64,000 nt of DNA, taken from NCBI GenBank assembly GCA_018398575.1, contig JAGTXZ010000005.1, positions 868,001 to 932,000 on the forward strand, read 5' to 3'. The notes beneath the pieces are model-generated. The model worked only from the letters and a program-made list of their open reading frames with translations. It searched no databases and had not been told where the DNA came from. Each line of letters opens with the position of its first letter. Position 1 is the first letter of the stretch. A program made the position numbers and the translations under genes. This document shows, piece by piece, positions 23,123-34,365 of this stretch. Origin of the DNA: Ampelomyces quisqualis. Taxonomy: Eukaryota; Ascomycota; Dothideomycetes; Pleosporales; Phaeosphaeriaceae.

Positions 23123-24266
23123 TGTTGTCTGAGTGGTGGTGGATTCGGGGTGGGAGTACGGAGTAGGTAGGTGGGTTTGAGCGCAAGGGTCTGGACGGGG
23201 TTAAGTAGTGCGTTTGGCAACTTAAGTCCGTGTCGATTGCAGATGGGATGGCTCTCAAAATAAGCTCGGGCCTACCCTACCCAAACAAGGTGCAAGCTCT
23301 TATTGACACGCTGCTGCAAACGTTTTCGGGGTCAAATAGGTACGTCTGCTAGACAGAGGAGCTTTAAAACTGTTAAAGGCACGTAAAACAAGGCAAAATA
23401 AGGGTTGTCTTAGTCTGTCTAAGAGGATGGGTCCCTCGGCATGTTGGAGCGCCTTGTGCATGCGAGCGAAGAAACAAGGGTGATGTAGGCCGCTCTGGAG
23501 GATGTTTTTCGGGTGACCGAATTACTCCCAAGTAACGAATTGGGACGAGCGCGTGCACAGTAATAGGTCGGGGTTTTTTTTGGGCAGCGGCTGGGATAAG
23601 ACGCGTTTGCAAGTGCTTGGAAGAAACCAGGTGTATCTTAGCTTTAAGAAGTTACTTAGCCACGTAGAGAGCTCACGAGAGGTAACCGCGATTCTTGGTG
23701 TTTACGAAAGTATCCGGCTAATTTTTCTTGAAAAAGAAAAACGTCATAATACAGTCCTTGCGAGATAGAGATTTACGTTATTTTATCAGGTGTGCACCAT
23801 CGTGGGAGCCGCAATTTCGCATAAAGGCTATGTTTGAATTTGTTCATGTTTGAGCTATGTACTACACGCTAAATTGCGAGAAGGAAGTTGTGTACACCAG
23901 CAAAGAGCCCTTGCTTCTTCCTCATGGTACTTGCCAACTTGAACAAAATGGTGAGGTACATCCGGAAGATGTTCAAGGAAACTGCCAGAATGCAATGCCA
24001 GGTAAATGCAAGGCCGAAAGCAGGTGAACATGAAAACACCATGGTGGTGTGCTCGTGAGGTATCTTATGCCGCAGGAATGACGCGAGGAAAACGCCAAAT
24101 GTTTTTGAGAGACCATAGAAACTATGTCATGGAAAAGAATCATGTAATGAGTCGTGTGTCGAAGCCGTCGTGCGCGCTGGAGAATGCTTGAAATTTCCCC
24201 AAGCTCTCGCAACCCATGGCTCACAAAACGGTGAAATGCTGCAGTTGCTTCTGTTTTTCAAACGCT
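23123..24266. other. Intergenic region without recognised genes
   Basis: 1.14 kb, becoming AT-rich after about 23650. Only short, overlapping open frames are present, with no domain. It lies between the Pop8 start and the 3' end of the coiled-coil gene, so it serves as the Pop8 promoter at most. Confidence 0.5.
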
Positions 24267-27206
24267 TCAACTCCTGCTAGTGCTGTTGGTGCCATCTCTT
24301 TTAGACCCCGTGGACTTTGCACTCAGGTCATAGGAAAATGCGATATCCAGAGCCGGATTCCGACCATTGACGGTGGGCAGATTCTGGCATATGGCGCGCA
24401 CAGTCTCTTGAACTTGGCCAACCGTAAGGACTAGCTGACCGTACATTGCTAGTGCTTCCTTATTCGGCTCCACAAATTCGGTTCTGATTCTGTCTATGTC
24501 CTGACGCAGCGCAGGCGAAGCAGACTCCAGGGCATTGACCCGCGTGTCTGTTTCCCCGCGCGATTTTTGAATGTCCTCAATGTCCGTCTTGAGAACGGAC
24601 TGCAGGAAATCTGTCTTTTCGTTCAGTGTTTTCTCCACAGTCCTGACTATCTTCACCGCTTCTTGCGCTTCTTCGCATGCCTGATCAATTCTCGACCTCG
24701 GCTGTACCAAGCGAAGGAGCGAATCAGTCGAATATGCCAAGGCTTGGAGCTGAGGGGTGTATGTCAAAAGCGCCTTGAGGTCCTGCGACTTGGACGGAAG
24801 CCAGGCCAATTGACCAGCTAAGTCTTGGAGGCCATGAACTTCATGCTGCATGGCTGTAACTTGCAGCACCAGATTGGCTTGACTAGAAGGATAGTTTTTT
24901 AGAAACCAATGAACCATTTTCTGGTGCAGCGTCTCAGTGGAAATGTTGTTGTACTGATCCTGGAGAGAGCGGAGGCTGCATCTGAGGTTATTCAACATCC
25001 CGTCGAAGGTAATAAAGTCTGCCTTCAGGACTAGCTCCTCTCTGAGCGCAAGGATTTCTCGTTCACGCAGCGAGCTCTCATTGGTCTTGCTCCTCTGGAA
25101 GTTCTCCAACTCGGTTTTAAGACCCTTGGTATCCTCCAAGATAGAATCCAATTGCGTGACTAACGGCGCACTTGATGTCTGCTGCTGGAATGTAGTCAAG
25201 TCTGCCCTGAGTTGCTGTATGTCTTGCCCAAATGAGAGCCTCAAGGGATCCAAAGCCTGTTTCAGATGCTCTGGCAAGCCATGTTGCAGAACAGTAAGTG
25301 CGTTGGATAGATTGTGCACCGTCATTTGAACAGGCTCGAGACGGTCCTCTATCCGGTCTTCGAGTTCCTGCGTTAGAATCTCCAACACTTTCGCATCCGG
25401 CTGAATGTTTTGTGCATTATCGTCTGAGTTCCGTTGGGATGGCTGGGTGGAAGCACCGAGCATGCCAGCCTCCAATCCCGAGGAAAGTAGTTGTGTACTT
25501 GCTTGCAGACGCTCCTCGACAACTTTGGCAATCAAGTCTGCATCTGTGGCCGAATGCGCTGGTCTGTCCTTGACCACAGTTATGATGTCGCTGAGCTTAG
25601 CCACTTGACTCTCCAAGGCTCTGAGGTTCTCTGAATCATTCTCTAGATCTCCCAAACGGCTCTTTAAGGAATCAACTAGTGGAGACAATGCTTGGCTGTT
25701 CGCTATAAGACTTCGTAATGTTAGCACGTCGGCTTTGACCTGCGCAACTTGCTGAGTGATCGTTGTGATATTAGTGAGTTTGTTTGCCAAACTTTCGATC
25801 TTCGCAACTAGGCCGTCATTGATGGCCGCTATCCTTGTTGATGTGGCTTTGTCCTCCGTGAATAGTTGGTCTAGGGCATGACATATCCTTGTTTGTTCCT
25901 TGGATAGTTTCTCATGCTCGCTCTGGCACCTCTGGACCTGTCCAATCTTACTCGCATGCTGCTTGATACGGTCAAGTAGCGTTATGCCATTGAACATAGA
26001 GTTCTCCTGGATTGGTCCAATGTACATGATCAGGTCCCTCACTTGCTTCTCGATAGCATTGAAACCTGTTGTAAGTGTGACGACGTCCTTGTGGTACTTT
26101 TCGGCTTTCTTGTCGGTGTTGTCAACTTTCTTCTCCATGGTTTTCTTTGTATTCTCCGCCGTTTCGTCAACGTAAAGCCTTATAGAAACGTCCGTGTTGT
26201 TGAGTTCTTTTCGCAGGATTTCCTTGACTGCGTCATCCTTTGCGCCAACTGCTTCCAACACGAACGACTTGATGGCCTCGCTTATTTCTGATTCTGATCT
26301 AGAGGCAGCAGCTTTGGACTCGTCGAAGCTATTAAAGGCGTTCTTCCACGTCTGCAAGGTATTCAGATCGGTAGTATGCCGAATAGATGAAGTTTCAAGC
26401 TTGCTGACCCGACTTTGTACGGCCTCAGAATCTTTCGGACTCTGGTCGAAGCGAACTATAAGCTGCTTCACTTGATTTTCGAGACTATCGACCCTTGAAA
26501 GAAGCTGAGAGTTTTCCGATTTTAGCGTTTCTACTTGCTCCAAGATTGCTTCGTCATAGCTCGTGTCTCCATTTCGCGCACTCGCGGCATTGATATTGAT
26601 ACTGGCCTGCTTCTTGCGCCTCATTTGCCGCATGGCTTCAATTTGAAAACGCGCTTCTGTAGCAGGCTGTGGAGGTTTGTTATTCAATGAGCTCTTTGGC
26701 ATCATTGAAGGCACTGGAAGTGCATTCTGAACTGGCGTTGAACGTCCACTATCTCCACCAGGCGATTGGACATGTGCTGGGCTGTATGCTTGACTACCTC
26801 GTCGGGCTGGATCTGGCCTGTCATGCGCTCGGGTAGCGGTGTTTGAAGGCCTCTTGTCGGCTGGATTTGTGTCAAGTTGGAGCCTAGAGGGGTGATTTTC
26901 CCGAATGCTGGCAATCCTATAGGCAGGGCCTGTGTGTGCATGGTCTGCACGTGATGAGGGGTGATTGGCTGTGTGCGTGGCCTGTTCAGTGTTTGGTCGC
27001 TGAACAAGGAAATTAGTAATTGCTTGAGTTACATGTAAAGTCAGATATACATATACTCCTTCCTGCCTTGATGCGGACCCCTCGGATCCGCGAGGGCGCT
27101 TCTGATGTGGATTCATAGGTGGGCTGGGGCCCCGCTCCGGCGGCCTCTTGCGCCCAGTCATTGTGGATGGTGTGACTGGAGGGCTTTGTGCATCAAGGCT
27201 AGACAC
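24267..27206 (-). CDS. Long coiled-coil protein, nuclear-type N-terminus
   Basis: 960 aa, exons 27206-27057 and 26999-24267. The 57-nt intron has a GTATAT donor, a TACTAA branch and a TTCAG acceptor. It is a multiple of three and stop-free, so retention would add 19 residues without a frameshift. Residues 1-200 are Pro/Ser/Arg-rich with basic clusters (TGRKRPPERG, HQKRPRG, MRQMRRKKQ) that look like nuclear signals. From about 210 to the end it is heptad-rich coiled coil (EQVETLKSENSQLLSRVDSLENQVKQL), with many Leu, Gln and Asp and almost no Cys. The long filamentous architecture suggests a structural or tethering role (spindle, nuclear pore, cohesin-like or transport). I do not recognise the family. 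Confidence 0.8.
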   Translation of the reverse strand: MSSLDAQSPPVTPSTMTGRKRPPERGPSPPMNPHQKRPRGSEGSASRQEGVYVYLTLHVTQAITNFLVQRPNTEQATHTANHPSSRADHAHTGPAYRIASIRENHPSRLQLDTNPADKRPSNTATRAHDRPDPARRGSQAYSPAHVQSPGGDSGRSTPVQNALPVPSMMPKSSLNNKPPQPATEARFQIEAMRQMRRKKQASININAASARNGDTSYDEAILEQVETLKSENSQLLSRVDSLENQVKQLIVRFDQSPKDSEAVQSRVSKLETSSIRHTTDLNTLQTWKNAFNSFDESKAAASRSESEISEAIKSFVLEAVGAKDDAVKEILRKELNNTDVSIRLYVDETAENTKKTMEKKVDNTDKKAEKYHKDVVTLTTGFNAIEKQVRDLIMYIGPIQENSMFNGITLLDRIKQHASKIGQVQRCQSEHEKLSKEQTRICHALDQLFTEDKATSTRIAAINDGLVAKIESLANKLTNITTITQQVAQVKADVLTLRSLIANSQALSPLVDSLKSRLGDLENDSENLRALESQVAKLSDIITVVKDRPAHSATDADLIAKVVEERLQASTQLLSSGLEAGMLGASTQPSQRNSDDNAQNIQPDAKVLEILTQELEDRIEDRLEPVQMTVHNLSNALTVLQHGLPEHLKQALDPLRLSFGQDIQQLRADLTTFQQQTSSAPLVTQLDSILEDTKGLKTELENFQRSKTNESSLREREILALREELVLKADFITFDGMLNNLRCSLRSLQDQYNNISTETLHQKMVHWFLKNYPSSQANLVLQVTAMQHEVHGLQDLAGQLAWLPSKSQDLKALLTYTPQLQALAYSTDSLLRLVQPRSRIDQACEEAQEAVKIVRTVEKTLNEKTDFLQSVLKTDIEDIQKSRGETDTRVNALESASPALRQDIDRIRTEFVEPNKEALAMYGQLVLTVGQVQETVRAICQNLPTVNGRNPALDIAFSYDLSAKSTGSKRDGTNSTSRS

Positions 27207-27956
27207 TCGCAGTTAGCATACATATGAGACTGTGTGTTGCCCACTATGCTGTTGAGTCGCCGCGTTCGTTCAATGGAGCAGCCAGGACGGGCTACGCGGT
27301 TGATGTCGCTAGCTTAGCGCACGCACACAGCAGTACCGAAGGAGCTCCAGTCGTATTTTTTCCAACACTCACGCTACACCGCATCTGGCTTAGAGGTGAG
27401 CGCTCAAAAGAAACAAGCTCCTTCGTAGGACTACCACCTAAGCGCGCGGCTGCTTGCTGCGCCTGTGTGTACTCGCGACATACCTTTCGTAATGTGCAGA
27501 AAAAGGATGGCGGCTGATGGCGCTTGACAAGGGACTGCTTTGGAAGTAGACAGTCGGACGACAAGGCTGGTCGCGTATGGCGCTGGTCATCTACCAGGCA
27601 AAGTGCCCAATCGTCGCGGCAACACGGTTCTCGCACGGGAGCAGCGAGCCTGGACGTGCGCCGATACTACTGCACTGAGATCGGGGGAGTGGTACGGAGT
27701 AGAGTTGCCGAGAAGGCGGAGGTAATGGAGGATGGGCAGACCGGCGCGTCCATGAAGCGTCGCACGTAGGGTGCGCTATCGATTAGCTTCGCCCTGCAGC
27801 ATCCCTGCCCGCGCTAGCAGGAGCCGCAAGCGTTGATTGGTCCGACACCTGTCGCGTCGCCAGAGGCCGCCGAGAGCGAGTTGTCCGACCACGAGAAATC
27901 GATGCGACGAGACATCACGCTTCACCCCGCCCGTTCAGCACGCATCACATACCACC
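27207..27956. promoter_or_regulatory. Divergent promoter region, coiled-coil / RuvB-like 2 genes
   Basis: 750 bp between divergent starts. It contains copy 2 of the 60-bp dispersed repeat (27364-27423). No gene is seen; open frames are short. Confidence 0.5.
27364..27423 (+). repeat. 60-bp dispersed repeat, copy 2
   Basis: Matches the reverse complement of 803-862 with two mismatches. It lies 534-593 bp upstream of the RuvB-like 2 start and in the same direction as that gene. Flanks are unrelated to those of copy 1, and no target-site duplication or terminal inverted repeat is obvious. Confidence 0.9.
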
Positions 27957-29515
27957 ATGGCTGTCGTATGTCGTCTGCACATACCAGCATAGCACACTTG
28001 CACTGACAACATGCAGCCCATCACAACCATCGCCGAGAGCAAAGAGCTCCGAGGGCTCAACCTCATCGCAGCGCATTCGCATATCCGCGGCCTCGGCGTC
28101 GAGACAGACACGCTCGAGCCCAAGGTCTCCTCGCAGGGACTGGTAGGGCAGGAGAAGGCGCGCAAGGCGGCCGCCGTGATATTGAGGATGGCGCAGGAAG
28201 GCAAGATTGCTGGGCGCGCGGTCCTCATTGCCGGGCCTCCAAGCACGGGCAAGACGGCCATTGCCATGGGAATGGCACAGTCGCTGGGTCCCGATGTGCC
28301 CTTCACCATGCTCGCTTCATCTGAGATCTTCTCGCTCGAGATGTCCAAGACCGAGGCGCTTACCCAGGCGTTCCGCAAGTCTATCGGCGTACGGATAACC
28401 GAGGAGAGCGAAGTCATCGAGGGTGAGGTCGTCGAGATACAGATCGACCGTAGTGTCACTGGAGTGTGTGTGTCCCTCAGTGAGCGAGAGCCGGAGCTGA
28501 CCAGGTCACAGAGCAACAAACAAGGGAAGCTTACCATAAAAACAACCGACATGGAGACCATCTACGACATGGGAACCAAGATGATTGACGCCATGACCAA
28601 GGAAAAGGTCATGGCTGGCGACATCATCTCCATCGACAAGGCATCAGGCAAGATCACCAAGCTCGGCCGGTCCTACACCCGTTCACGAGACTACGACGCC
28701 ATGGGCATGGACACCAAGTTTGTGCAATGTCCCGAAGGCGAGTTGCAGCAGCGGCGAGAGGTCGTGCACACAGTCAGCTTGCACGAGATTGACGTGATAA
28801 ACTCGAGGACGCAGGGCTTTCTCGCACTTTTCTCTGGGGATACAGGCGAGATCCGCAGTGAAGTCCGGGATCAAATCAACACAAAGGTTGCAGAATGGAA
28901 AGAAGAGGGCAAAGCCACGATTGTGCCAGGTGTGCTATTCATCGACGAGGTCCACATGCTCGATATCGAGTGCTTCTCGTTCATCAATCGCGCGCTGGAA
29001 GATGAGCTTGCACCGATTGTCATCATGGCTAGCAACCGGGGAAACACACAAATACGAGGCACCGACTACAGGTCACCGCACGGGTTGCCGCTCGATTTCC
29101 TAGATCGAGTGGTCATTGTCAGCACGCACTCATACTCGTCCGATGAGATGAAGCAGATCATCTCGATACGAGCGCAGGAGGAGGAGGTTGACGTAACTCC
29201 AGATGCGCTTGCACTGCTCACCAAGATCGGCCAAGAGACTGGCCTAAGATATGCCAGTAACCTGATCACAACGTCTGATCTCATCCGCAAGAAAAGAGGA
29301 GCATCAGAAGTCACAATTGAAGACGTTCAACGCAGCTTTGCGCTCTTCTACGACCCCTCCAGGAGCGTCAAGGTAAGATGTGCTCTCAGACTGCCATACA
29401 AACACGCTAACGCCACGCACAGTTCGTTAGCGATTCTGAGAAACGTCTCATTGGTGATGCAGGCGATGTCTCATTGACAGTCGTCAACGGCACCGATGCT
29501 ATGGATGTATCATAG
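27957..29515 (+). CDS. rvb2: RuvB-like AAA+ helicase 2 (Reptin)
   Basis: 485 aa, exons 27957-27965 (nine bases: Met-Ala-Val), 28017-29372 and 29423-29515; introns of 51 and 50 nt. The joined N-terminus reads MAVPITTIAESKELRGLNLIAA, the usual family start, and HSHIRGLG follows. Walker A GPPSTGKT is at about 76-83 and Walker B LFIDEVHMLD at about 310-319; sensor and arginine-finger regions follow (IVIMASNRG, GLPLDFLDR). The inserted OB-fold domain II lies between about 125 and 290. All ATPase motifs are intact. The protein forms hexamers with RuvB-like 1 and works in INO80, SWR1 and NuA4/TIP60 chromatin complexes and in box C/D snoRNP and PIKK assembly with R2TP. The last exon supplies FVSDSEKRLIGDAGDVSL, typical of the C-terminus. 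Confidence 0.95.
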
Positions 29516-30710
29516 TTTTCGTACTGCCGAGATCGTTCCGGCGTACAATGGGGTTTAAGTCAACATAGCTTCTGGACACAGTACCTTGTGCAGATGCGGT
29601 AAAAGCTGAGTAGTGTAATAATAGATCTGTGTAGTTGTGCCATCAGCCAACCCGAGATTGCCCCGCGATGGTGCCCTCACGACGTAGATGATTCTGTCTG
29701 GTGCTGCAAGTGAACTCAGTTGAATTCTTGCACCCGTCAGCCCGTTCGGGAATGACGGGGGTTAGTCTTCATGAAGTGACATCGCAAGGTGGACAGTGCT
29801 CCCTTGCTCTTGCTGCTCTACAAAGATCTTTGCTTTGCACTATTCATGAAGACGATGCTCAGCTTGTCGAAGATTCTGGGTGAAAGTGTATGTATAGATA
29901 GCACATAAGCAAAAAATAGAGATGGAAACTTGCGGCAACGCAGACGCTAGCAGTATCGGGGCGATTGCGCAAACTGGACAGCCGGTTCAATTGTGGAGCG
30001 CTGACGAGGCCTCAGGGGTGGCAACGGCTGGTGTGGTCTTTCGGGTAGGCCGGCACGCGACCGAACGTGTAATGTGTTGGGCATTGCAGAAGTGTCTCTT
30101 GAAGCCGATTGAGTATCCATTCAGTCAAGACTACCTGAAGTCCCTAGATAGTTGTTACAGCATCATCGTGCGCGCTATCATGTCTGAAGTGCATCGTTCC
30201 TTCTTGGTTGCTTCCCTGTCAAGGTCTTGGCTAAAGCTTGACACGCGGCTGTTGCGTGTCATTGGCTAGTGGCGCACACTAAAGCCCTCACGTCAACCCG
30301 GAACGTCCAGTCTCGATCGCAGTTCGGAACTCAAGGCCGATCATGATAATTACAGCATGTGTTCAAGATGGATCCCTTACCCCAAGTCTTAAATGAATCA
30401 CAATACTCCACATCTCTCCTATCTGCCGACTTGATTCGACTTGTAACTGCTTCACCTTCACTTCTGCTACGTCATCACCCCACTGCCGCTTTCCGCCACA
30501 GCAAGTGCTTGCGTTGTGGGAAGAAGCACACGACCACTTGCCAAATACCGTCAAGTGCTCTCCGTACACCTACGATCTTTGTTTTCAATTTAGCATCTTT
30601 CAGCAGCATAGTCTCTTCTTCAGAGCAGTTCTACTAGATTGGCGCCCCTTGTATTTCATATTGATCGCAAACCTTGACTTGTTCAGCGTTGCGATTTGCT
30701 GAGCGCCACT
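29516..30710. other. Intergenic region without recognised genes
   Basis: 1.2 kb between RuvB-like 2 and the LicD-family gene, both on the + strand. A 115-codon open frame at 29922-30269 has no domain, and splice signals around it are unconvincing. A 92-codon frame at 30359-30637 overlaps another in a different frame. I treat the region as 3' UTR plus promoter. Confidence 0.5.
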
Positions 30711-31799
30711 ATGCGACTATCCATATGCGCGACAGCCATGGCTTCTACGACCCTTCTCCAACAATGTATAGCTGCGCCTTCGTTCAGATCGAGCTCGCTA
30801 GAGTCGACTCTGAAAGCACGAGATGGAAACACAGACGAGGAAGCTCTCAAGTACTTCCACGAGCCAGGGTGAGTCGATGCTTGATTTGATAGCGGCCATA
30901 TCTTGTCGGACTATCTAATCATACTCCCATTCAGGCGAAATGAGACTTATGCGCATTATGATATACGGTACTTCTCAGGAGTCGTTTCAGACGAGGAAAG
31001 GACCGACACGCAAATCCATATGATTCGAGCATACTTGAAATTCTTCAACGAGCGGGGGTTGGATACCTGGATCGCGCATGGCACCTTACTCGGCTGGTGG
31101 TGGAACGGAAAGGTACCTTTGAGCCTTTCACAAAACTTTAGCACTTGGACTGACCTTTCTCAGCGCCTACCATGGGACTCTGACCTTGACGCGCAAGTCT
31201 CCAACGCAACGCTGCATCATTTAGGGCACTCGTACAACCAGACCAAATACGTTTATGCCTCGGCCGACGGTAACGTGCGGCGCCAATACCTCCTGGATGT
31301 CAACCCGTGGATCAGGGAACGAGTGAAGGGAAATGGGATGAACGTAATCGACGCACGATGGATCGACACCCGCAACGGCTTGTATATTGACATCACCGGC
31401 CTCAGCGAGACGCGTCCAGACACGCATCCAAACGTATGGAGGTGCAAGAACGAACACGACTACAAAGTAACAGATCTGTACCCTATGCGCGAGACAATGT
31501 TTGAAGGCGTGTTTGCCAAGGTGCCGTATGAGTACGACAAGATTCTCGTGGATGAGTATCATAAGTCAGCGCTTGTGAATACGAACTTTAACGAGTAAGA
31601 ATGCCAATGTCTAAAGCATACTTTGGAGAATGAACGCTGACCACCGGACAGGCACTACTGGGATCCAACGTTGAAGGGATGGTTCAAATCGGAGGAGAGG
31701 GCGAAGAGGGACAAAGAAGCGCAGGAGATACGAGATATGGAGGCAAAAAAGAAGATTATTGCGCGCGAGCAGTTGAAATGGCAAGCTAGCTGGCCATGA
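30711..31799 (+). CDS. Secreted LicD-family (Mnn4-like) protein
   Basis: 304 aa, exons 30711-30868, 30935-31112, 31164-31594 and 31652-31799; all introns are GT-AG (66, 51 and 57 nt). A hydrophobic N-terminus (MRLSICATAMASTTLLQQC, then AAPS) looks like a signal peptide. The LicD motif, split by the second intron, reads LDTWIAHGTLLGWWWNGK / RLPWDSDLDAQVS; the acidic DSDLD motif is the presumed nucleotidyl- or phosphotransferase site. Family members transfer phosphocholine or mannosylphosphate to glycans; in fungi the relatives of Mnn4 act on N-glycans in the Golgi. The C-terminus is a Lys/Glu-rich helix (EERAKRDKEAQEIRDMEAKK), as in Mnn4-type proteins. The second intron is stop-free and a multiple of three, so retention would insert 17 residues inside the motif. 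Confidence 0.87.
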
Positions 31800-32240
31800 A
31801 ACATGTTCGTCTTTCCTACAGAGTTCAGTCGGTGCATCTTCTTCGGTGGTATCCTTTCCTAGTTGCTTCGGTATTTGCATCATTGATAACCCGCTGCGCG
31901 GTGTTTGTGCATAGTTTCTCGACAGCTTTTCCTTATTCCCCTTCATGTATCAGGATATTTGTAGATAATGGTAGTAGTACATGGCTTGCGAACATGAAGA
32001 AGAAGAGTAACCGGCCTAGCGGTACTCGGTAGATGGCGCGCCATCTGATGACAAATGCCGAGCTGATGGCGACGCCGCCTCACGCATGGAAGCCTTGCAG
32101 AACGTCACCGAAACAAGACTGGCTTTATGTTAGCCACAAGCTGCGAAGCTTCATATCTTGATCACAGCTAACCATCCCACTTACTCTAACATAACAGGAA
32201 CACGCCAAGCTTTGTGCATGCGGCACGCGACCTCTTCCTG
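31800..32240. promoter_or_regulatory. Intergenic/promoter region upstream of WLM gene
   Basis: 441 bp between two + strand genes. No coding signal or recognised motif. Confidence 0.45.
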
Positions 32241-33272
32241 ATGGCGGACAGCAACTCTCCCTTCGCGCCCACATCCACCGAGGAGCTTCAGATCACATTG
32301 CTACACCACGGCGAGCGACACACATTCAATTTTCCTCAAGATGCCACAATTTCTGCTCTGTCTGAGCGCGTCGCATCAGATCTCTCCATACCGCTCTCAA
32401 ATCAAAAGTTTCTCGTCGCATCGAAACTCGGGCTTCAGAAGCCGCCATTCAAGGCGCCCAACCTCCCTCTCACCGAGCTCGCCGGCAAGAAGATCACCCT
32501 AATGGGTAGCACGTCCGCCGAGGTTTCCTCTCTCAATTCCAGCATCTCCGCCGCCACCGCGCCTCGAAAACCCGGTCCCATCAAAGCCGCCATACCCGCG
32601 CGCAATCGAGACTACAAGCGCATACAAGACGAGGCGCAATATACTTTTCACACGCTGCGACCGCTGCCTTACCTCCCAAACCCAGACCGCTCACTGCGCT
32701 TCCTCGAGCGCTTGCGCGATGACGCTGGCATCAAAGCTGCGATGCGCACGCACAAGTTTAGCGTCCCGCTGCTGACTGAGATGGACCCGGCAATGCACAC
32801 TACACAGGAATCGCGCACACTGGGATTGAACAGGAATCAGGGTGAAGTCATTGAGCTGAGGCTGCGCACGGATGCCTATGATGGATATAGGGACTACAAG
32901 ACGATCCGCAACACGCTTTGCCACGAGCTTGCGCATAACATTTGGGGCCCCCATGACCGGAATTTCTGGAATCTGTGCAAGCAGATCGAAAGAGAAGTTC
33001 TCAGGGATGATTGGAAGAGTGGTGGAACAAGTGTGGGCGACCAGGAATTCTACGAGCCCGGCGAAGAAGAGGTACATGACCATGGTGGGTGGACTGGCGG
33101 CGACTTTGTGCTGGGCGGTAGTAGTAGTGAGAGTGTGGTCGGAAATGCTAGTGGAAAGGTCCCTGCTGGGAGTCTGAGTCGAAGAGAGATTATTGCGAGA
33201 GCGGCAGAGGAGAGGATGAAGAAGACAAAGAGGGCCGAGGAAGAGACTGAAGGATCAGGTAGCCCTTCATGA
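32241..33272 (+). CDS. Ubiquitin-like/WLM metalloprotease (Wss1-type)
   Basis: 343 aa, single exon, starting MADSNSPFAPTS. A ubiquitin-like fold spans about residues 15-95 (LQITLLHHGERHTFNFPQDA to GKKITLMGS). The WLM domain spans about 130-250, with the zinc-binding HELAHNIWGPHD motif (HExxH at 228-232, third ligand His a few residues on). This Ubl-WLM order matches the fungal and plant ubiquitin-metalloprotease fusions related to Wss1/SPRTN, which cut DNA-protein crosslinks and sumoylated proteins. The C-terminus is charged, with no clear SUMO-interacting motif or Cdc48-binding motif seen, unlike budding-yeast Wss1. Nine in-frame codons upstream (from an ATG at 32214) are possible, but the ATG at 32241 gives the usual N-terminus. 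Confidence 0.85.
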   Translation: MADSNSPFAPTSTEELQITLLHHGERHTFNFPQDATISALSERVASDLSIPLSNQKFLVASKLGLQKPPFKAPNLPLTELAGKKITLMGSTSAEVSSLNSSISAATAPRKPGPIKAAIPARNRDYKRIQDEAQYTFHTLRPLPYLPNPDRSLRFLERLRDDAGIKAAMRTHKFSVPLLTEMDPAMHTTQESRTLGLNRNQGEVIELRLRTDAYDGYRDYKTIRNTLCHELAHNIWGPHDRNFWNLCKQIEREVLRDDWKSGGTSVGDQEFYEPGEEEVHDHGGWTGGDFVLGGSSSESVVGNASGKVPAGSLSRREIIARAAEERMKKTKRAEEETEGSGSPS

Positions 33273-33601
33273 TAGCAGCATGATGTTTACCAATGGGAGC
33301 AGCCTAGGCATGATATGTACGTTGTATTGAAATTTGTTCTTCTTGAGGCCTGGCAGCTATACTCTATCCCGTTCACTGATATGTGCTCTTGTTCTTCTTA
33401 GACGTACAGATGTGAAGCTTACCGAGGCTTCGTACATAGCACTAGCTTCGAGCTACCCCACAAGATCCGACGCCTCCCCCAACCGTGCCATGACATGGAA
33501 GCCTGTGCTCTTCCTCTACCAAACCATCCCCACCCAGATTTCTGCCCACAACTTCATCCCACCACCAAATCATTTCTTTTGCCGATCGAGTCTCATAAGT
33601 A
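33273..33601. other. Intergenic region
   Basis: 329 bp; nothing recognised. Confidence 0.4.
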
Positions 33602-33859
33602 ATGTGGTTCTCCCTCCTCCTCATCCTGATCGCCGGCTTCTGGCTAGTCATTGGCGTCATGCTCGCCAAATGGCTTAAACAGGCGGGCCACGCGAAGCCT
33701 TTCAAGGGGCGCGAAACGGATATTTACGGCGGTGGTAGGGGGTACGGAAGAGAGACGCAGTTGCAAGGAAGTGAGCGGGAATTCAGTAGCTTTGGGGGCG
33801 GTCGAGGACGGGATATCGGGCTGGGAGGGTTTGGAGAAGGAAGGGTTAAGGGCTTATGA
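33602..33859 (+). CDS. Possible small single-pass membrane protein
   Basis: 85-codon open frame. Residues 2-24 (WFSLLLILIAGFWLVIGVMLAKW) are a clear hydrophobic span followed by basic residues, then a Gly/Arg-rich soluble tail (YGGGRGYGRE, FGGGRGRDIGLGGFG). The contrast of a clean transmembrane segment and a compositionally biased tail argues against chance, but no family is recognised, no splice sites help, and an overlapping longer frame exists on the same strand. Confidence 0.4.
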   Translation: MWFSLLLILIAGFWLVIGVMLAKWLKQAGHAKPFKGRETDIYGGGRGYGRETQLQGSEREFSSFGGGRGRDIGLGGFGEGRVKGL

Positions 33860-34365
33860 TTGTGGTTGGGGAAGAGATGGAAATGGCTACGCGACGTGTG
33901 ATGCATCATCAAGACCTCTTTGTTGCTCGCGAATTCCTCCCTTGCAGCGACGAGCCACGCTCGAGCTCATCTCAACGCAACTCTTAGCGAAAGCACAAAG
34001 AAAGCTCATGCGCTCGGCCATGTCAATGGAAATGACTATCATCCGCGATTCCAGTCCTCATATTCTGTTTCACTCGCTGAGACGATATGCGACCAGCACA
34101 TGATAGCCACTAGGCTACGGGGTCTTCAATGCAGAACTTGTGAACAGTTCACTACTCAATTCACCTACTCTTTCTTCTGCGCGTCAACCTATAAGGGTCG
34201 TCTCTCTAGCCTGCACCAACGTGGAGGCCTGCATTTTTGGTCCTGTTGCTTCGACAGTGAGCTCATATCTATCGACCAAGCGCTTCTCAACCTGATCACC
34301 ATCACACCCCCTCGACAACCTGAGCGCGATTCAACTCGTCTGCGGTCTTGCTCTCGCCCAGCAAC
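33860..34365. other. Intergenic/promoter region upstream of membrane AT-hook gene
   Basis: 506 bp. Overlapping short frames only; no recognised motif. Confidence 0.4.

Noticed and set aside
29922..30269. 115-codon + strand frame
   Set aside because: No domain, no splice support and no compositional contrast with flanking DNA.
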